NCBI GenBank assembly: GCA_963580285.1 | Contig: OY757010.1 | Span: forward strand, 62,580,406-62,644,405 | Length of the DNA: 64,000 nt | Direction: 5' to 3' | DNA from: Lucinisca nassula | Taxonomy: Eukaryota; Mollusca; Bivalvia; Lucinida; Lucinidae | Shown: positions 51,177 to 61,237 of the stretch, one piece after another | Position numbering within the stretch: position 1 is the first letter of the stretch | How the letters are laid out: every line of letters starts with the position of its first letter | Position numbers and translations under genes: made by a program | The notes under the pieces: model-generated | Told to the model about the DNA's origin: nothing | The model's input: the letters and a program-made list of their open reading frames with translations, nothing else | Database searches by the model: none

Positions 51177-54100
51177 CATAGAAACCAATCCAGGACCCGT
51201 ATTAGATTATCCTTCATTTATACAAACATCACTTGATCTAATGTTCATGCCATTGCTGTTAGTGCGCTCAGGTGACATTGAATTGAATCCAGGCCCAACG
51301 GAACTGCGGGACGATACTAGCGTTTCCTCCCAAGGATCAGATAATATTGAAGAAGCCGCTATAATAAACAACTTTTCCATAGTTCATTATAATATTCAAA
51401 GTATTTCAAATAAAATAGAAATAATCGGAGCAGAATTAAAAAACTTTGACATTATTTGTCTAACAGAAACTTGGTTAAATCAGGGAGTGACAGATGATTT
51501 AGTCACTATAGAGGGATATAAACTTTATAGGCGTGACCGCGAAGGGGATAGTCACGGAGGTATATGTGTTTACATAAAAAACAATGTATATTCACGCCAG
51601 AGATTAGATCTCGAAATTCCAGATATAGAATGCATTTGGATGGAACTCAACATTCATAATAGAAAATTTTTGTTGGGTACATTTTACAGACCACCAAATT
51701 CTCCTGCTGCAACCCTGGCTTCCATAGAAGATTCCATTGGTATGGCTTTTGACACAAACATTAGTAATATTTTTATAACAGGAGATTTTAACCTCGATAT
51801 TTTCAAGCAAGCAACGGGTAATAAAATACGCGACATATGTCAACATTTCAATTTGGAGCAACTCATAACGGAACCGACACACAAAACGGAGAATTCGTCT
51901 TCCGCTATTGATTTGATATTTACTTCTGACAAAAATGCTATACTTCTAAGCGGAGTTGGTGATCCCTTTCTAGATCAAAACATTAGATATCACAGTCCAA
52001 TTTATTTTGTTCTAAATTTTAGAAAATACACTACACGAGTCTTTCACCGGCATATTTGGCTCTTTGATCGTGGGGACTATCAATCCCTTTCGCACGAGGT
52101 CGAAAACACTAACTGGAATGAGCTAAAAGACAACGACGTTGATACATATGCTAGAAACATTACTGAAAAAATTTCCAACCTGACTTCCAAACACATTCCT
52201 AACAAAACAGCAAAAATTCGTCAATCTGATCCTCCATGGCTAACTAATGAAATCAAGAAAATGATCCGTAAGAGAAAACGTATATACAACAAATTCAAAA
52301 AATCAAAAAGCACGGTAGATTTTGACAATTACAAACAAATACGAAACAAAATTATAGGAGAAATTCGAAAATCTAAGCAATTACAAACAGAAAAATTGGC
52401 AGACAAATTAAATAACGAAGAAATCAAACAGAAAGACTGGTGGAAAACTCTAAAACAGTTTATTAAAACCGATCAATCTTCAACACTCCCGCCTCTTTAC
52501 AAAGAAGATAATGTTTATTCAAAAGACGAAGACAAGGCTAATCTAATGAATGACTTCTTTATAGAACAAACAATGCTAAATGATGACAATGCCTCTCTAC
52601 CCACTGATGTTCCTCAAGCTCAGAATTTTCTCAGCTTAATCTCAACCACTCCGGCAGAAGTTGAATTAATATTAAAGTCGTTGCAATTAGGTAAAGCAGC
52701 TGGTCCTGACTCAATTAACAATCGCATTCTTAAGGAACTAGCTGGTCCTCTATCTGTACCACTCAGTGATCTCTTTAACTTCTCTCTTAGTAAGGGTAAA
52801 GTTCCAAATACATGGAAAGAGGCAAACGTGACCCCCATCTTCAAAAAGGGCGACCCTTCAATCATCTCGAATTATAGACCAATTTCTCTCCTAAGTACTC
52901 TAGGCAAAGTCCTAGAAAAAATCGTTCATAAGCACCTTTTTAACTTTATTCGTGACCATAATATACTAACATCTCTTCAGTCAGGATTTATTCCTGGAGA
53001 CTCTACTGTTAATCAACTAGTTCATATTTACAATACATTTTGCAAAGCTCTCGACGAAGGTAAAGAAGTACGTGCGGTCTTTTGCGACATTAGTAAAGCC
53101 TTTGACAGAGTATGGCATAAAGGCCTTCTCTACAAACTTCACAGCATTGGTATTTCTGGCTCGTTACTGCAATGGTTTACAGATTATTTGCATAATAGAC
53201 AACAGAGAGTAGTGCTACCTGGAGCTGCATCGTCTTGGTCTGTTATCAAGGCAGGAGTCCCACAAGGCTCCATCCTTGGCCCACTTCTGTTCCTGATTTA
53301 TATTAATGACATAGTTGTAGACATACATTCTTCTATCAGGCTCTTTGCAGATGATACTAGTCTGTACATAGTGGTGGAGAACCCCATGCATGCGGCAGCC
53401 CAGATCAACTCTGATCTGGCTAAGATTCACTCATGGGCAACGAAATGGCTTGTTTCTTTTAATCCTGCAAAATCCGAGTCAATGATTTTTTCGCGAAAAA
53501 TAAATAAACCCTATCATCCTCCTATATCAATGAACCAGCAACATATAAACGAAGTACATTCTCATAAGCATTTAGGTCTTATTTTCTCGACCGATTGCAC
53601 CTGGCATGACCACATAGACAACATCAAAACGAAAGCATGGTTTCGGATCAATATAATGCGCAAACTTAAATTCACACTCGATAGAAAATCCCTACAAACA
53701 ATATATACTTCTTTTATAAGGCCACTTCTTGAATATGCCGATGTTGTCTGGAATAATTGCACCCGTTACGAGGCGAACGAATTAGAAAAAATCCAAAATG
53801 AAGCCGCACGAATCGTTACTGGGGCAACAAAACTAGTATCAATCAACTCTCTTCTCTATGATCTTGGATTGGAATCTCTGGAAGCTCGGAGACAAAAACA
53901 CAAACTTGTACTCTATTACAAAATGCAGAATTTTCTCACACCTGAATACCTATCTTCATTAGTACCCCTCACGGTAGGCAGTAGCACAGCTTACGATTTG
54001 CGAAATAATACCAATTTACAGACTGTCCGAGCCAACTCGCAGCTTTATTATACATCATTTCTCCCGTCGGCGACTCGCAACTGGAACGATTTGCCAGATG

Positions 54101-55117
54101 AAAAGAAAAATGCACCCTCATTAGCAGCTTTTAAGCACAAACTACAGTCTGACGAAAGAAAACCACCGTCATACTTTTGTGCAGGTAAAAGATTTGGGCA
54201 AGTACATCATGCCAGACTAAGACTTAATTGCAGCTCGCTACACGATCATCTCTTTCAAAAGAATATTCTAAATAACTCTTTATGTGCTTGTGGAGCTGTT
54301 GAGGACACGCATCACTACCTCATGGCCTGTGAACAGTACACTGACGTTAGACAGGACATGTTAAACATTGTCTCAGCTATTTGCCAACCTGCTTTAAACA
54401 TCCTTCTATACGGCAGTACTGATCTCTCTGTGAATGATAACATACAAATATTCTTAGCAGTACAAGATTTTATTCTTAAGTCTAAAAGATTTTGTACCTC
54501 AAATTTATAATCACAGATTTCAAATGCCTTACTAGTACTTATCACAGATATATAAATATGTGAAGTTTTTCTACATGGGCATACATACATATATCTACAC
54601 ATGTAAATATATACATGCGCGTTCTTACCCGAAAAAGTTTGAAAAACACATCTACTAACTCGAGTTAAACAGCTACAGCGTCCAACCGAACCGATCTTCA
54701 GCCTTTGCCTCACATCACTATTCGAAGAGCGCAACTGAGTTTCTACATTGTATTGTTTCTCTTGAGACAGCCCCAAATCACACGCCCAAGACTTGATTCA
54801 TCAGTGCTAATGAAACAAAATAATTACCTTAAAATCCATTCCCCGTGGAGCCATATATCTATGCTTTATTTCACTACTATACTATTCATTTTGTAACCAA
54901 AAAGAAATTCACCTAGAATATCTTCACAATAACTTGCAAATTCGAACAAACTTGACAATCACAACTATACTTAGTACATTGATATTGTAATCGAGGGATA
55001 CAGATTTGAATAAGTCAATTGACTTTTTTCTGAATCCCTTTGTATGATACTTGTATTCTTTGTCAACATTATATGTGTAAAAAATGTATGTATTATACAA
55101 AGAAATAAAGTTTAAAC
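51177..55117 (+). mobile_element. 5'-truncated 2A-LINE (CR1/L2-like), 3.94 kb, 11-bp TSD
   Basis: CAACTGCAAGA lies at 51166-51176 and 55118-55128, and gag reads through if one copy and the insert are removed (compare intact gag at 61890-61925). The insert begins inside a 2A motif (DIETNPGP), carries an intact ORF2, a ~600-bp 3' UTR and an AATAAA at 55104-55109, and ends GTTTAAAC without a long poly-A. Confidence 0.92.
51241..54510 (+). CDS. 2A-LINE ORF2: endonuclease and reverse transcriptase, intact
   Basis: The open frame extends upstream to 51139, but those codons are host gag sequence in another frame plus the truncated element start, so Met at 51241 is chosen. In the longest frame (counted from 51139) there are two 2A motifs 33 residues apart: DIETNPGP (13-20) and GDIELNPGP (45-53). 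The second follows the short hydrophobic MFMPLLLVRS. AP endonuclease: VHYNIQSISNK, LTETWLNQG, TGDFNLDIF; the usual SDH is YHSP here, an atypical site. RT: YRPISLLSTLGK (579), FCDISKAFDRVWHKG, GVPQGSILGPLLF (706), LFADDTSLY with Asp738/739. C-terminus CACGAVEDTHHYLMAC. 1123 residues without a stop, about the size of the 10794-14201 protein, to which it is clearly related. Confidence 0.93.
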   Translation: MFMPLLLVRSGDIELNPGPTELRDDTSVSSQGSDNIEEAAIINNFSIVHYNIQSISNKIEIIGAELKNFDIICLTETWLNQGVTDDLVTIEGYKLYRRDREGDSHGGICVYIKNNVYSRQRLDLEIPDIECIWMELNIHNRKFLLGTFYRPPNSPAATLASIEDSIGMAFDTNISNIFITGDFNLDIFKQATGNKIRDICQHFNLEQLITEPTHKTENSSSAIDLIFTSDKNAILLSGVGDPFLDQNIRYHSPIYFVLNFRKYTTRVFHRHIWLFDRGDYQSLSHEVENTNWNELKDNDVDTYARNITEKISNLTSKHIPNKTAKIRQSDPPWLTNEIKKMIRKRKRIYNKFKKSKSTVDFDNYKQIRNKIIGEIRKSKQLQTEKLADKLNNEEIKQKDWWKTLKQFIKTDQSSTLPPLYKEDNVYSKDEDKANLMNDFFIEQTMLNDDNASLPTDVPQAQNFLSLISTTPAEVELILKSLQLGKAAGPDSINNRILKELAGPLSVPLSDLFNFSLSKGKVPNTWKEANVTPIFKKGDPSIISNYRPISLLSTLGKVLEKIVHKHLFNFIRDHNILTSLQSGFIPGDSTVNQLVHIYNTFCKALDEGKEVRAVFCDISKAFDRVWHKGLLYKLHSIGISGSLLQWFTDYLHNRQQRVVLPGAASSWSVIKAGVPQGSILGPLLFLIYINDIVVDIHSSIRLFADDTSLYIVVENPMHAAAQINSDLAKIHSWATKWLVSFNPAKSESMIFSRKINKPYHPPISMNQQHINEVHSHKHLGLIFSTDCTWHDHIDNIKTKAWFRINIMRKLKFTLDRKSLQTIYTSFIRPLLEYADVVWNNCTRYEANELEKIQNEAARIVTGATKLVSINSLLYDLGLESLEARRQKHKLVLYYKMQNFLTPEYLSSLVPLTVGSSTAYDLRNNTNLQTVRANSQLYYTSFLPSATRNWNDLPDEKKNAPSLAAFKHKLQSDERKPPSYFCAGKRFGQVHHARLRLNCSSLHDHLFQKNILNNSLCACGAVEDTHHYLMACEQYTDVRQDMLNIVSAICQPALNILLYGSTDLSVNDNIQIFLAVQDFILKSKRFCTSNL

Positions 55118-55676
55118 CAACTGCAAGAACCCTCCAAAGTGCGTGAACTGCGGAAAAAATCATGTCTCAAAATCCAATGTCTGTGAAGTTTGGAAAACAG
55201 AAAAAGAAATTATGAAAATCAAAGTCACTCAAAACGTCACACATTTGGAAGCCAAGAAAATTCAGCAAAACAAACCAGAAAACACATTCGCCAAAGTTGT
55301 CCAATCCCTTACCAGCGAACCTGAAACAAAAGAAACATCCACGCAATTTAATGAAAAAGATTTTGAAATAAAACCACATTCAAAAGTAATTACCTCTACT
55401 ATTAAACCAAAAACCACATCGTCACAACCTAGTACATCATCACAACCTAGTACATCGTCACAACCTACATCTACCCATCATTCAAGAACAGAACCAAGAC
55501 AAACTTCACAGACCAGTTCACAACCGAACACTCAACATTCTGGCAGATCTCACTCTCGATCCACGTCAGGGACAGCGGATCGAAAAGACAAAAAAAAAGA
55601 CAAAGATAAACATAAAGGATCGAATCCAAACAGTAAAGGGGCGTCGGCTGAAACAGTAAAACTGGCTAATCAGTAC

Positions 55677-56110
55677 GGGTATATAAGCATGGACGGTGCG
55701 ATTCGCACTGCTTTGCCTGGGCAGGCTTAGATCCTCTGAGCGGCTAACCAGTACTCTTGTGCTGTTGGTTTCAGCTCTACGTGGAAGCATCTTGAAGTCC
55801 ATCTATTTCTGCCAGCCCCTATGGGCGGGGGCCTCGATCGGGGCTTGAAGAACTAGATCGGGCTGCATGATGCTTCCATCAGAGCAGTAACCGACCACAC
55901 ACGAGTACTGGTAAACCGCTTAGAGGTTCTAAGCGTGTCCAGGAAAAGTTCGAGTCAGACCGTCCATAAGTATAAACCCTATTAGTTCACTGGGCGGCAG
56001 GGCTTGAGATGTCATTCCATCTCAATGCCAGGTAAAAGTCCCACGAAATTGAAAGCAATGACCTTTACAGTGTTGACGGGGACGGTAAACCTGAAATCAA
56101 ATACACCATG
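55677..56110. mobile_element. SINE-A pair, head to head
   Basis: 55677-55835 minus copy without tail (GCATGGACGGTGCGATTCGC to CCCCTATGGGCGGGGG). 55836-56110 plus copy with tail (GACGGGGACGGTAAACCTGA). They meet at the heads and end the gag copy 1 reading frame. Confidence 0.87.
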
Positions 56111-56127
56111 AACGAACCCATCTAAGT

Positions 56128-56275
56128 CGCTGTTAGGACAATTTTGTCAGTCAACAGAGACAACCCACCCACCATTGCTGCCAATGTTCTGATTGATATA
56201 TTTCAGGAAAGCATAGCGACAATACTGAAGAGCTTCATCGACGTAGAAGGTAACAAGCTTTACAAGGTAAGGAAA
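56128..56275 (+). other. candidate exon, unknown protein
   Basis: One plus frame reads AVRTILSVNRDNPPTIAANV then LIDIFQESIATILKSFIDVE and GNKLYKV. A splice-donor-like AAG/GTAAGG lies at 56262-56270, after LYK. The composition looks like a folded protein rather than a repeat, but no family is recognised and no good acceptor was found (the left edge adjoins a SINE). It could be a host exon or an element fragment. Confidence 0.25.
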
Positions 56276-56295
56276 CAATAATACTATGATGTTAT

Positions 56296-56422
56296 TAATC
56301 AAGTCATTTCATATTGGCCCAGTTACAGGTCCGAGGTCTGCTGTTTCGGGCTCGGCCTTCGGCCTCGAGCCAATACAGCAGACCTCGGACCTGTAACTGG
56401 GCAATACGAAATTACTTAATTA
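56296..56422. repeat. 125-bp palindrome (foldback/MITE)
   Basis: Arms CCCAGTTACAGGTCCGAGGT / ACCTCGGACCTGTAACTGGG around GGCTCGGCCTTCGGCCTCGAGCC. Outer AAGTCATTTCATATTG / CAATACGAAATTACTT arms are imperfect. Confidence 0.88.
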
Positions 56423-56453
56423 ATGACAATTTTATTAATTGACACAGTTTTAA

Positions 56454-56719
56454 ACAAATGAATATTGCGTACAAAAATCGGTCGCACCGCAACCGGGACT
56501 CGAACCACGGATCTCCTGCATTCCGGGCAGACGTGCTGTTAAATGAAAGGTCTCTAAATAGCACTAATAACGTTAAAGGTTTATAAATGTTAAAATTGGC
56601 GTACAATGTCGGAAGGCCGCGGTGGTATAATGGTTAGCACGTCTGCCCGGAATGCAGGAGATCCGTGGTTCGAGTCCCGGTTGCGGTGCGACCGATTTTT
56701 GTACGCTAATTCATTTGTC
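56454..56719. repeat. two tRNA-like sequences as 84-bp inverted arms
   Basis: 56636-56719 has an A box (GGTGGTATAATGGTTAGC, starting at 56621) and a B box GTGGTTCGAGTCC. 56454-56537 is its near-perfect reverse complement, with a 98-bp spacer. Three of five T-stem pairs form and the anticodon loop lacks U33, so a working tRNA is unlikely. Looks like a tRNA-derived foldback. Confidence 0.75.
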
Positions 56720-56779
56720 TATTTAATTGCCTGTATCGTGCTTTACTTTGATTTTCATATATATATATATATATATGAA

Positions 56780-57020
56780 CCGGCGCATGGAGGGGGCCTA
56801 TGGTGTGACCTGTGCGTTCACCGGGGGCTTAAATTAACCTGCGCACCAAATCCCCTGTGACGAGGCAGTTTGATTGTCTCTTTGCATGGGGCGTGGCTTG
56901 TGGGGGTACATAACATCAGCGAGGAATTTGATCAGGCTGCGCGAATGCGCAGGCTGATCTGGGTCTTAGCTGGTCGCTCAGGCATTCTTGCGGGATTTGT
57001 CATGCGCTGTTTATCGCTGG
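56780..57020. repeat. dispersed MITE-like repeat
   Basis: GCGAATGCGCAGGCTGATCT, GGTCTTAGCTGGTCGCTCA and TTGTCATGCGCTG match 22380-22490. No coding. Confidence 0.55.
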
Positions 57021-57225
57021 TCAAAATAAAAGCCGGTATTTAGGGTACCCCCCCCCACACACACACACACACTTTTTCACAAAGGTCGGTTATATTAATA
57101 TGATTGATGGATGGTCTGACAATTTAATAATCTCTTAAGCAGGATTTGATAGAACATTCTTAATTATCACGTAACAGTTCTTAAGTTTGGGAGGAGGGGG
57201 ATTATTTCTTATTAAGGCCCCTATC

Positions 57226-57378
57226 ATTACGAAAACACGCCTATACAAATACGTTGTCAATTTTTCAATTATTTTGGGTGGTAACAGGGGGAATTTGGCT
57301 TACCCCTGGAAACCACAGTTTTACCTTTTAAAGGTGGGGTTTGAGGGGATCGGAATCATATAGGCGTGTTTTCATGAT
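57226..57378. repeat. foldback element, short two-ended version
   Basis: Both termini present: CATTACGAAAACACGCCTAT (left) and ATAGGCGTGTTTTCATGAT (right), with CCACAGTTTTACC / AGGTGGGGTTTGAGG inside but without the ACCGCCTC core. It shows the family has terminal inverted repeats. Confidence 0.82.
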
Positions 57379-57585
57379 TTCAAGTGTAATTCGCCATCAA
57401 CGGAAATGCATCTGTAACTCATTCTAAGTCGGCATGACCGCAAACTGTCTTTTTCCAGTATTTTACATTTTTGCGGGAAATCTGAATGGTAGTTTTAGAC
57501 GTCCTTTAAGTAACGTTTCTTGCTGACGTGCAGTGGTATATGTTCTTGTCTTCACGACGTTGTTAGTTACCTGTCATTAAAAATA

Positions 57586-57627
57586 TGTCGCCGAAGAAGA
57601 CCGGGGTTCCGGTTGAAACGTCCGGCA
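57586..57627 (+). ncRNA. Penelope-type hammerhead remnant
   Basis: TGTCG / CGGCA stem I (5 pairs, one wobble), core CCGAAGA (consensus CUGANGA with U4 to C), GACCGG/CCGGTT stem II with loop GGTT, then GAAAC and GTC. Stem III would be only AC/GT with no loop, as in minimal Penelope-element hammerheads that act as dimers. Followed by CAAAATAAAAG. The U4 change should weaken or abolish cleavage. Confidence 0.5.
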
Positions 57628-57696
57628 AAATAAAAGACTTTTAGTTGGTTTTCTTTTGAAAAAAGACTTTGATATATATGTATATATATTTATTTA

Positions 57697-58098
57697 CAGT
57701 CAACCCACTATATAACGACATTCGTTAAGTACTACGGCAAACTTGTTATAATGGCAATTTCAATGGAATGACCACTTACCACTTACCTAAGGCTTTGTCT
57801 CGGTTCCGAGCGGTGTGGGCTTCCCTCGGATCGGAAATGCACAAATCGTGTCCATAGCCATGAAAGGTTCTTGTAATCTAATACTCCAAGAAACAAATGT
57901 TATAGATATTTGTTAGAATCGCCTCACAGAGACGATTCTAACAAATGTCTATAACATTTGTTTCTTGGAGTAATAATGGGGTAACGGCCTTTTATTACCT
58001 ATCATACTCCTAACAGGGATTCTTTATAACGGCAAATTCGTTATAACAGCACAATACTATGGAACAAATACTGTCGTTATAATAACGAGGGTCCCCTG
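57697..58098. mobile_element. pogo/Tigger-like MITE, TA TSD
   Basis: CAGTCAACCCACTATATAAC at the left and GTTATAATAACGAGGGTCCC..CTG at the right (inverted), each next to TA. Inner CGTTATAA and TTATAACGG motifs are inverted too. Interrupted by a foldback at 57886-57977. Confidence 0.72.
57886..57977. repeat. 92-bp palindrome inserted in the MITE
   Basis: TACTCCAAGAAACAAATGTT and its complement bound a centre AGAATCGCCTC ACA GAGACGATTCT, resembling the foldback family core. Confidence 0.85.
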
Positions 58099-58347
58099 TA
58101 ATTTCCGGAATTTTATTCAATTTTTCTAGTAGTATTGTTTTCGGAAAATAAAGATTTTTTTTCTAATATATTCTCTCATCACATGACAAACATGCAAATT
58201 CTCCCAATATGTTTCTCATGACCTAAATAAACAGTGACCTGTCGGATTTCACTCTGCTCTTCAATAAACCGGAATGGAAATCATTGAAGTCAAGAAAAAA
58301 AAAACGGTAACAGATATACAAACACCTTTGTAGCAAAGGCGTAGACG

Positions 58348-58448
<101 letters not shown>

Positions 58449-58519
58449 AAATGCACACATAATTTGTCGGTAAGAAAAAGTCTGAACTAGAATCGCGCAA
58501 TCGATGGCAAGCCATCGCA

Positions 58520-59479
58520 TATCCCCACGCTTTCCCGCGGGCCCCATCCCCTGGGCCATCCCCATAGGGGTGTTTGACCCGAGGGGTAAAATTTTTATTG
58601 TGATGTATTCTACTCATCATGCCGTTCGATTTAATATGCTACACGACCATGTTCTGAAAACTTTGATTTTTTATCCCCAAGGTGCCCCACCCCTGGCCCC
58701 ACTCCCAGGGGTAGGATCAAAATTCCGAAAGTGTTATGCACTCCCCAGACCAAAGTTTTTATCAGTTCCCAAAGTTTCAAGTTTCTATCTATAACAGTCT
58801 AGGAGGAGTTATCCAGTAACAGTAATGTATGGGGGTAAGGGGGTCAAAATCAGTTTTTGACCTCTAGTGACCTCAAAATTGACCCCAGGGGTCAAATTTT
58901 GGTTGTAATGTTTTCTACACATCATGCCGTTTGCTTTGATATATTACACGACCATGTTCTGGAAATTTTGATTTTTGACCCCCGGGGGCCCCAACCCCTG
59001 GGCCCACCCGTAGGGGTGTGATCAAAATTCCGAAAGTGTCATGCACTCCCCAGACCAAAGATCTATCAGTTCCCAAAGTTTCAAGTTTCTATCTATAACC
59101 GTCTAGGAGGAGTTATCCGGTAAAGGGGTCAAAATCAGTTTTTGACCTCTGGAGACCTCAAAATTGACCCCAGGGGTCAAATTTTGGTTGAAGTGTTTTC
59201 TACTCATCCGGTTCGCTTTGATATATTACACGACCATGTTCTGGAAATTTTGATTTTTGACCCCCGCGGGCCCCACCCCCTGGGCCCACCCGTAGGGGTG
59301 TGATCAAAATTCCGAAAGTGTCATGCACTCCCCAGACCAAAGATCTATCAGTTCCCAAAGTTTCAAGTTTCTATCTATAACCGTATAGGAGGAGTTATCC
59401 GGTAAGACGGACGGACGGACGTACGGACGACGAAGACCATTACAATATCCCCACTTTTTCTTCGAAAAGCGTGGGGATA
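58520..59479. mobile_element. non-autonomous element with inverted ends and three ~290-bp units
   Basis: TATCCCCACGCTTT (58520) and AAAGCGTGGGGATA (59466-59479) are inverted ends. Inside, TCATGCCGTT(C/T)G and ACACGACCATGTTCTG recur near 58617, 58921 and 59210, with ACTCCCCAGACCAAAG and GGAGGAGTTATCC(A/G)GTAA in each unit. A GACGGACGGACG run near the right end is also found in the 27-29 kb element. No coding. Confidence 0.72.
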
Positions 59480-59526
59480 ATTAAACTTTAATCTTTAGTG
59501 ATACATACGTACATTTTGAACCTACA

Positions 59527-59706
59527 TACGGAACCCGGGAAGGGACATGAATGTTTTAAATATGTTGTGCGAACAAGCTATTACGTTGTCTTGTGCGGGC
59601 AACATATTATCTTGTGCGCACAAGATAATATCTTCTTCGCACAACTTAAGCTAAATATCTTGTACGCACAACTTATAAAAAATCATGTCCCTTCCCGGGT
59701 TCCGTA
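59527..59706. mobile_element. MITE with 24-bp inverted ends
   Basis: ACGGAACCCGGGAAGGGAC at the left is exactly inverted at the right (59683-59706). The interior repeats TTGTGCG(C)ACAA motifs in both directions. Confidence 0.82.
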
Positions 59707-60302
59707 CCGACATTATTATCCTACTTAGATAAAATGAAAAAAAAAAATGTATAACGATATTTTATGACACACACCAAAAAAAAGAAAAAAAAAAAACATG
59801 ATGCAATATAGGGCATAGGGATGTATAGGAGTCAGGACTGCCGGCTAACGGGAATCAAGAGATTCACGGTGTGCTGAAAAGCAAATAAGAAATAGACGAT
59901 ACATTTTTTTTTCAGTGTAAGATCGGTTTTTTATTTCATCGAAAGAAGTATTTTCACGATTGGCGAAGCCACGAGTGAAAATCCTTCATTTGGTGTTCAT
60001 GAGTGATATAAAATTGATCTTACATTGAAAAAAATCATATTTTTTTTTCTGTTTCTTTCATGCTTTTAATTGTAATTTGTATTGCAATTTCAAAGCGTCA
60101 GCCATCATCACAGAACACTTTTTTTCCAGGGCGATTTCGCGTCGATTTCGCGTCGTGTTAAATGAATAAAAACTGAAAGTTTGCACCTGGAAAACAGCTT
60201 GGAATGTAACTTTATCAAACGGTTCACATGAAATTTGCATTTAAATAATGTCCGCAGTTCCTAAACTTGTCTGGCGTCGCGTACATTATTTTACGACATT
60301 AA
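59707..60302. other. unassigned sequence
   Basis: A-rich runs; TAAGATCGGTTTTTTATTTC and its near-complement ATAAAATTGATCTTACATTG (59920-60030) form a loose inverted repeat. No gene. Confidence 0.4.
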
Positions 60303-60304
60303 TA

Positions 60305-60510
60305 CAGTGAAATTCCTATATTAAGACCACATTTGGGACTGTTCAAAAGTGGTCTTTAAGACCACTTTAGAACAGTCCCAAAGGTGGTCCGTGACCAGAG
60401 GACACTGGGGGCAGAACATACACAGACAGATTAAGTGCGACCTTCAAAACAAGCTTTTTAAAGCAGAATTAGTCTTAATTTTAGGTGGTCTTAACAGCGG
60501 AATTTCACTG
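60305..60510. mobile_element. pogo/Tigger-like MITE, complete, TA TSD
   Basis: CAGTGAAATTCC (60305) and GGAATTTCACTG (60499-60510) are perfect inverted ends flanked by TA. TTAAGACCAC / GTGGTCTTAA are also inverted. Confidence 0.88.
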
Positions 60511-60512
60511 TA

Positions 60513-60865
60513 CATGTAACTTGAGGAAGAAAGAAATGAGCATTATCATATTAAGATTGGTAATCATTTACAGGTTATAATACGTTAACGTCTTTGACAA
60601 CTCAGGCATTTATCAAGATGGTTACCGAGTCACGAGATAACGTACATTCAGTCGAAAACTTTTATTTGGGGCGGTAAATCCTCAGTCCCCCGGAGCATGC
60701 GCCAACGGAGGACTTGACAAGATGACAATTCTCGACACAACTTATGCATGCATCTCTTCGTTTTGTTAATAAATGTACTACAATGAAATTCCGCTTTCAA
60801 TACCAGCTGAAATTAAGTTTATATCGATTTCGGTTGTTCTTGTTTTGTTCTTTCTACCCCCATCT
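60513..60865. other. unassigned sequence
   Basis: Nothing recognised. Confidence 0.4.
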
Positions 60866-61237
60866 TTTTACGTATCTTTATGGTACAAACCGGGTGTAAT
60901 TTAGTCTTATTCCTCTTATCTTTGAGTGTTGTTTGATGGGCGGCGGCTGATGGATTAATCGGCGGGCTTGTACTGGGGAAATTCAGCAGAAACTTATGTG
61001 AGGGAGAGAATATGGGTGGGGATGGGTCCCAACTGTTCCTCATTTTTTCATTGAAATCTGGGTGCATAGTTGGGAATCATAAAACAGAAGTGGAGCGGAA
61101 GGACTCTGGTCATGTCATCGAGTATAATAGCAATGTAGCCTTGGCGTTGGAAATAGGAGATCCATTTCCATTAAACGTCCCCTTGTAGGGCTCCAAGGAG
61201 GGTGGGGCGCATAGCTATCGAATCATAAATTATCACC
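60866..61237 (+). promoter_or_regulatory. 5' UTR of nimbus-like LINE, copy 2
   Basis: Aligned with 50151-50505. Runs up to the position of the gag start codon, which has decayed to ATT. Confidence 0.8.

Larger units (their letters stand above)
50506..55676 (+). pseudogene. nimbus/I-like LINE gag (ORF1), copy 1, split by a LINE
   Basis: Starts MGSNTRKRAFLDLSDDDPEP at 50506. A shift at an eight-A run (about 50708-50715) moves coding to the next frame (KIKNGTLLIETNRKTQ). Then VPNPLRCFNCQGFGHHENDC (zinc knuckle CX2CX4HX4C) and a second knuckle in which Cys is replaced by Phe (VFEKCGGAEHHTINC). At 51177 a 2A-LINE interrupts; coding resumes at 55118-55128 (duplicated target) with KCVNCGKNHVSKSNVC, EIMKIKVTQNVTHLEAKK and a Ser/Thr/Gln-rich C-terminal region with SSQPSTSSQPSTSS repeats. 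At about 55676 it stops where SINE-A copies begin. Gag of I-type LINEs binds element RNA. ORF2 is absent. Not functional. Confidence 0.87.

Noticed and set aside
51139..51240. Using the upstream GTG as start of the intact ORF2
   Set aside because: Those codons come from the host gag in another frame and the truncated edge of the insertion; the first element-encoded Met is at 51241.
56621..56700. Functional tRNA gene
   Set aside because: Only three of five T-stem pairs form, U33 is missing, and an inverted copy lies next to it.
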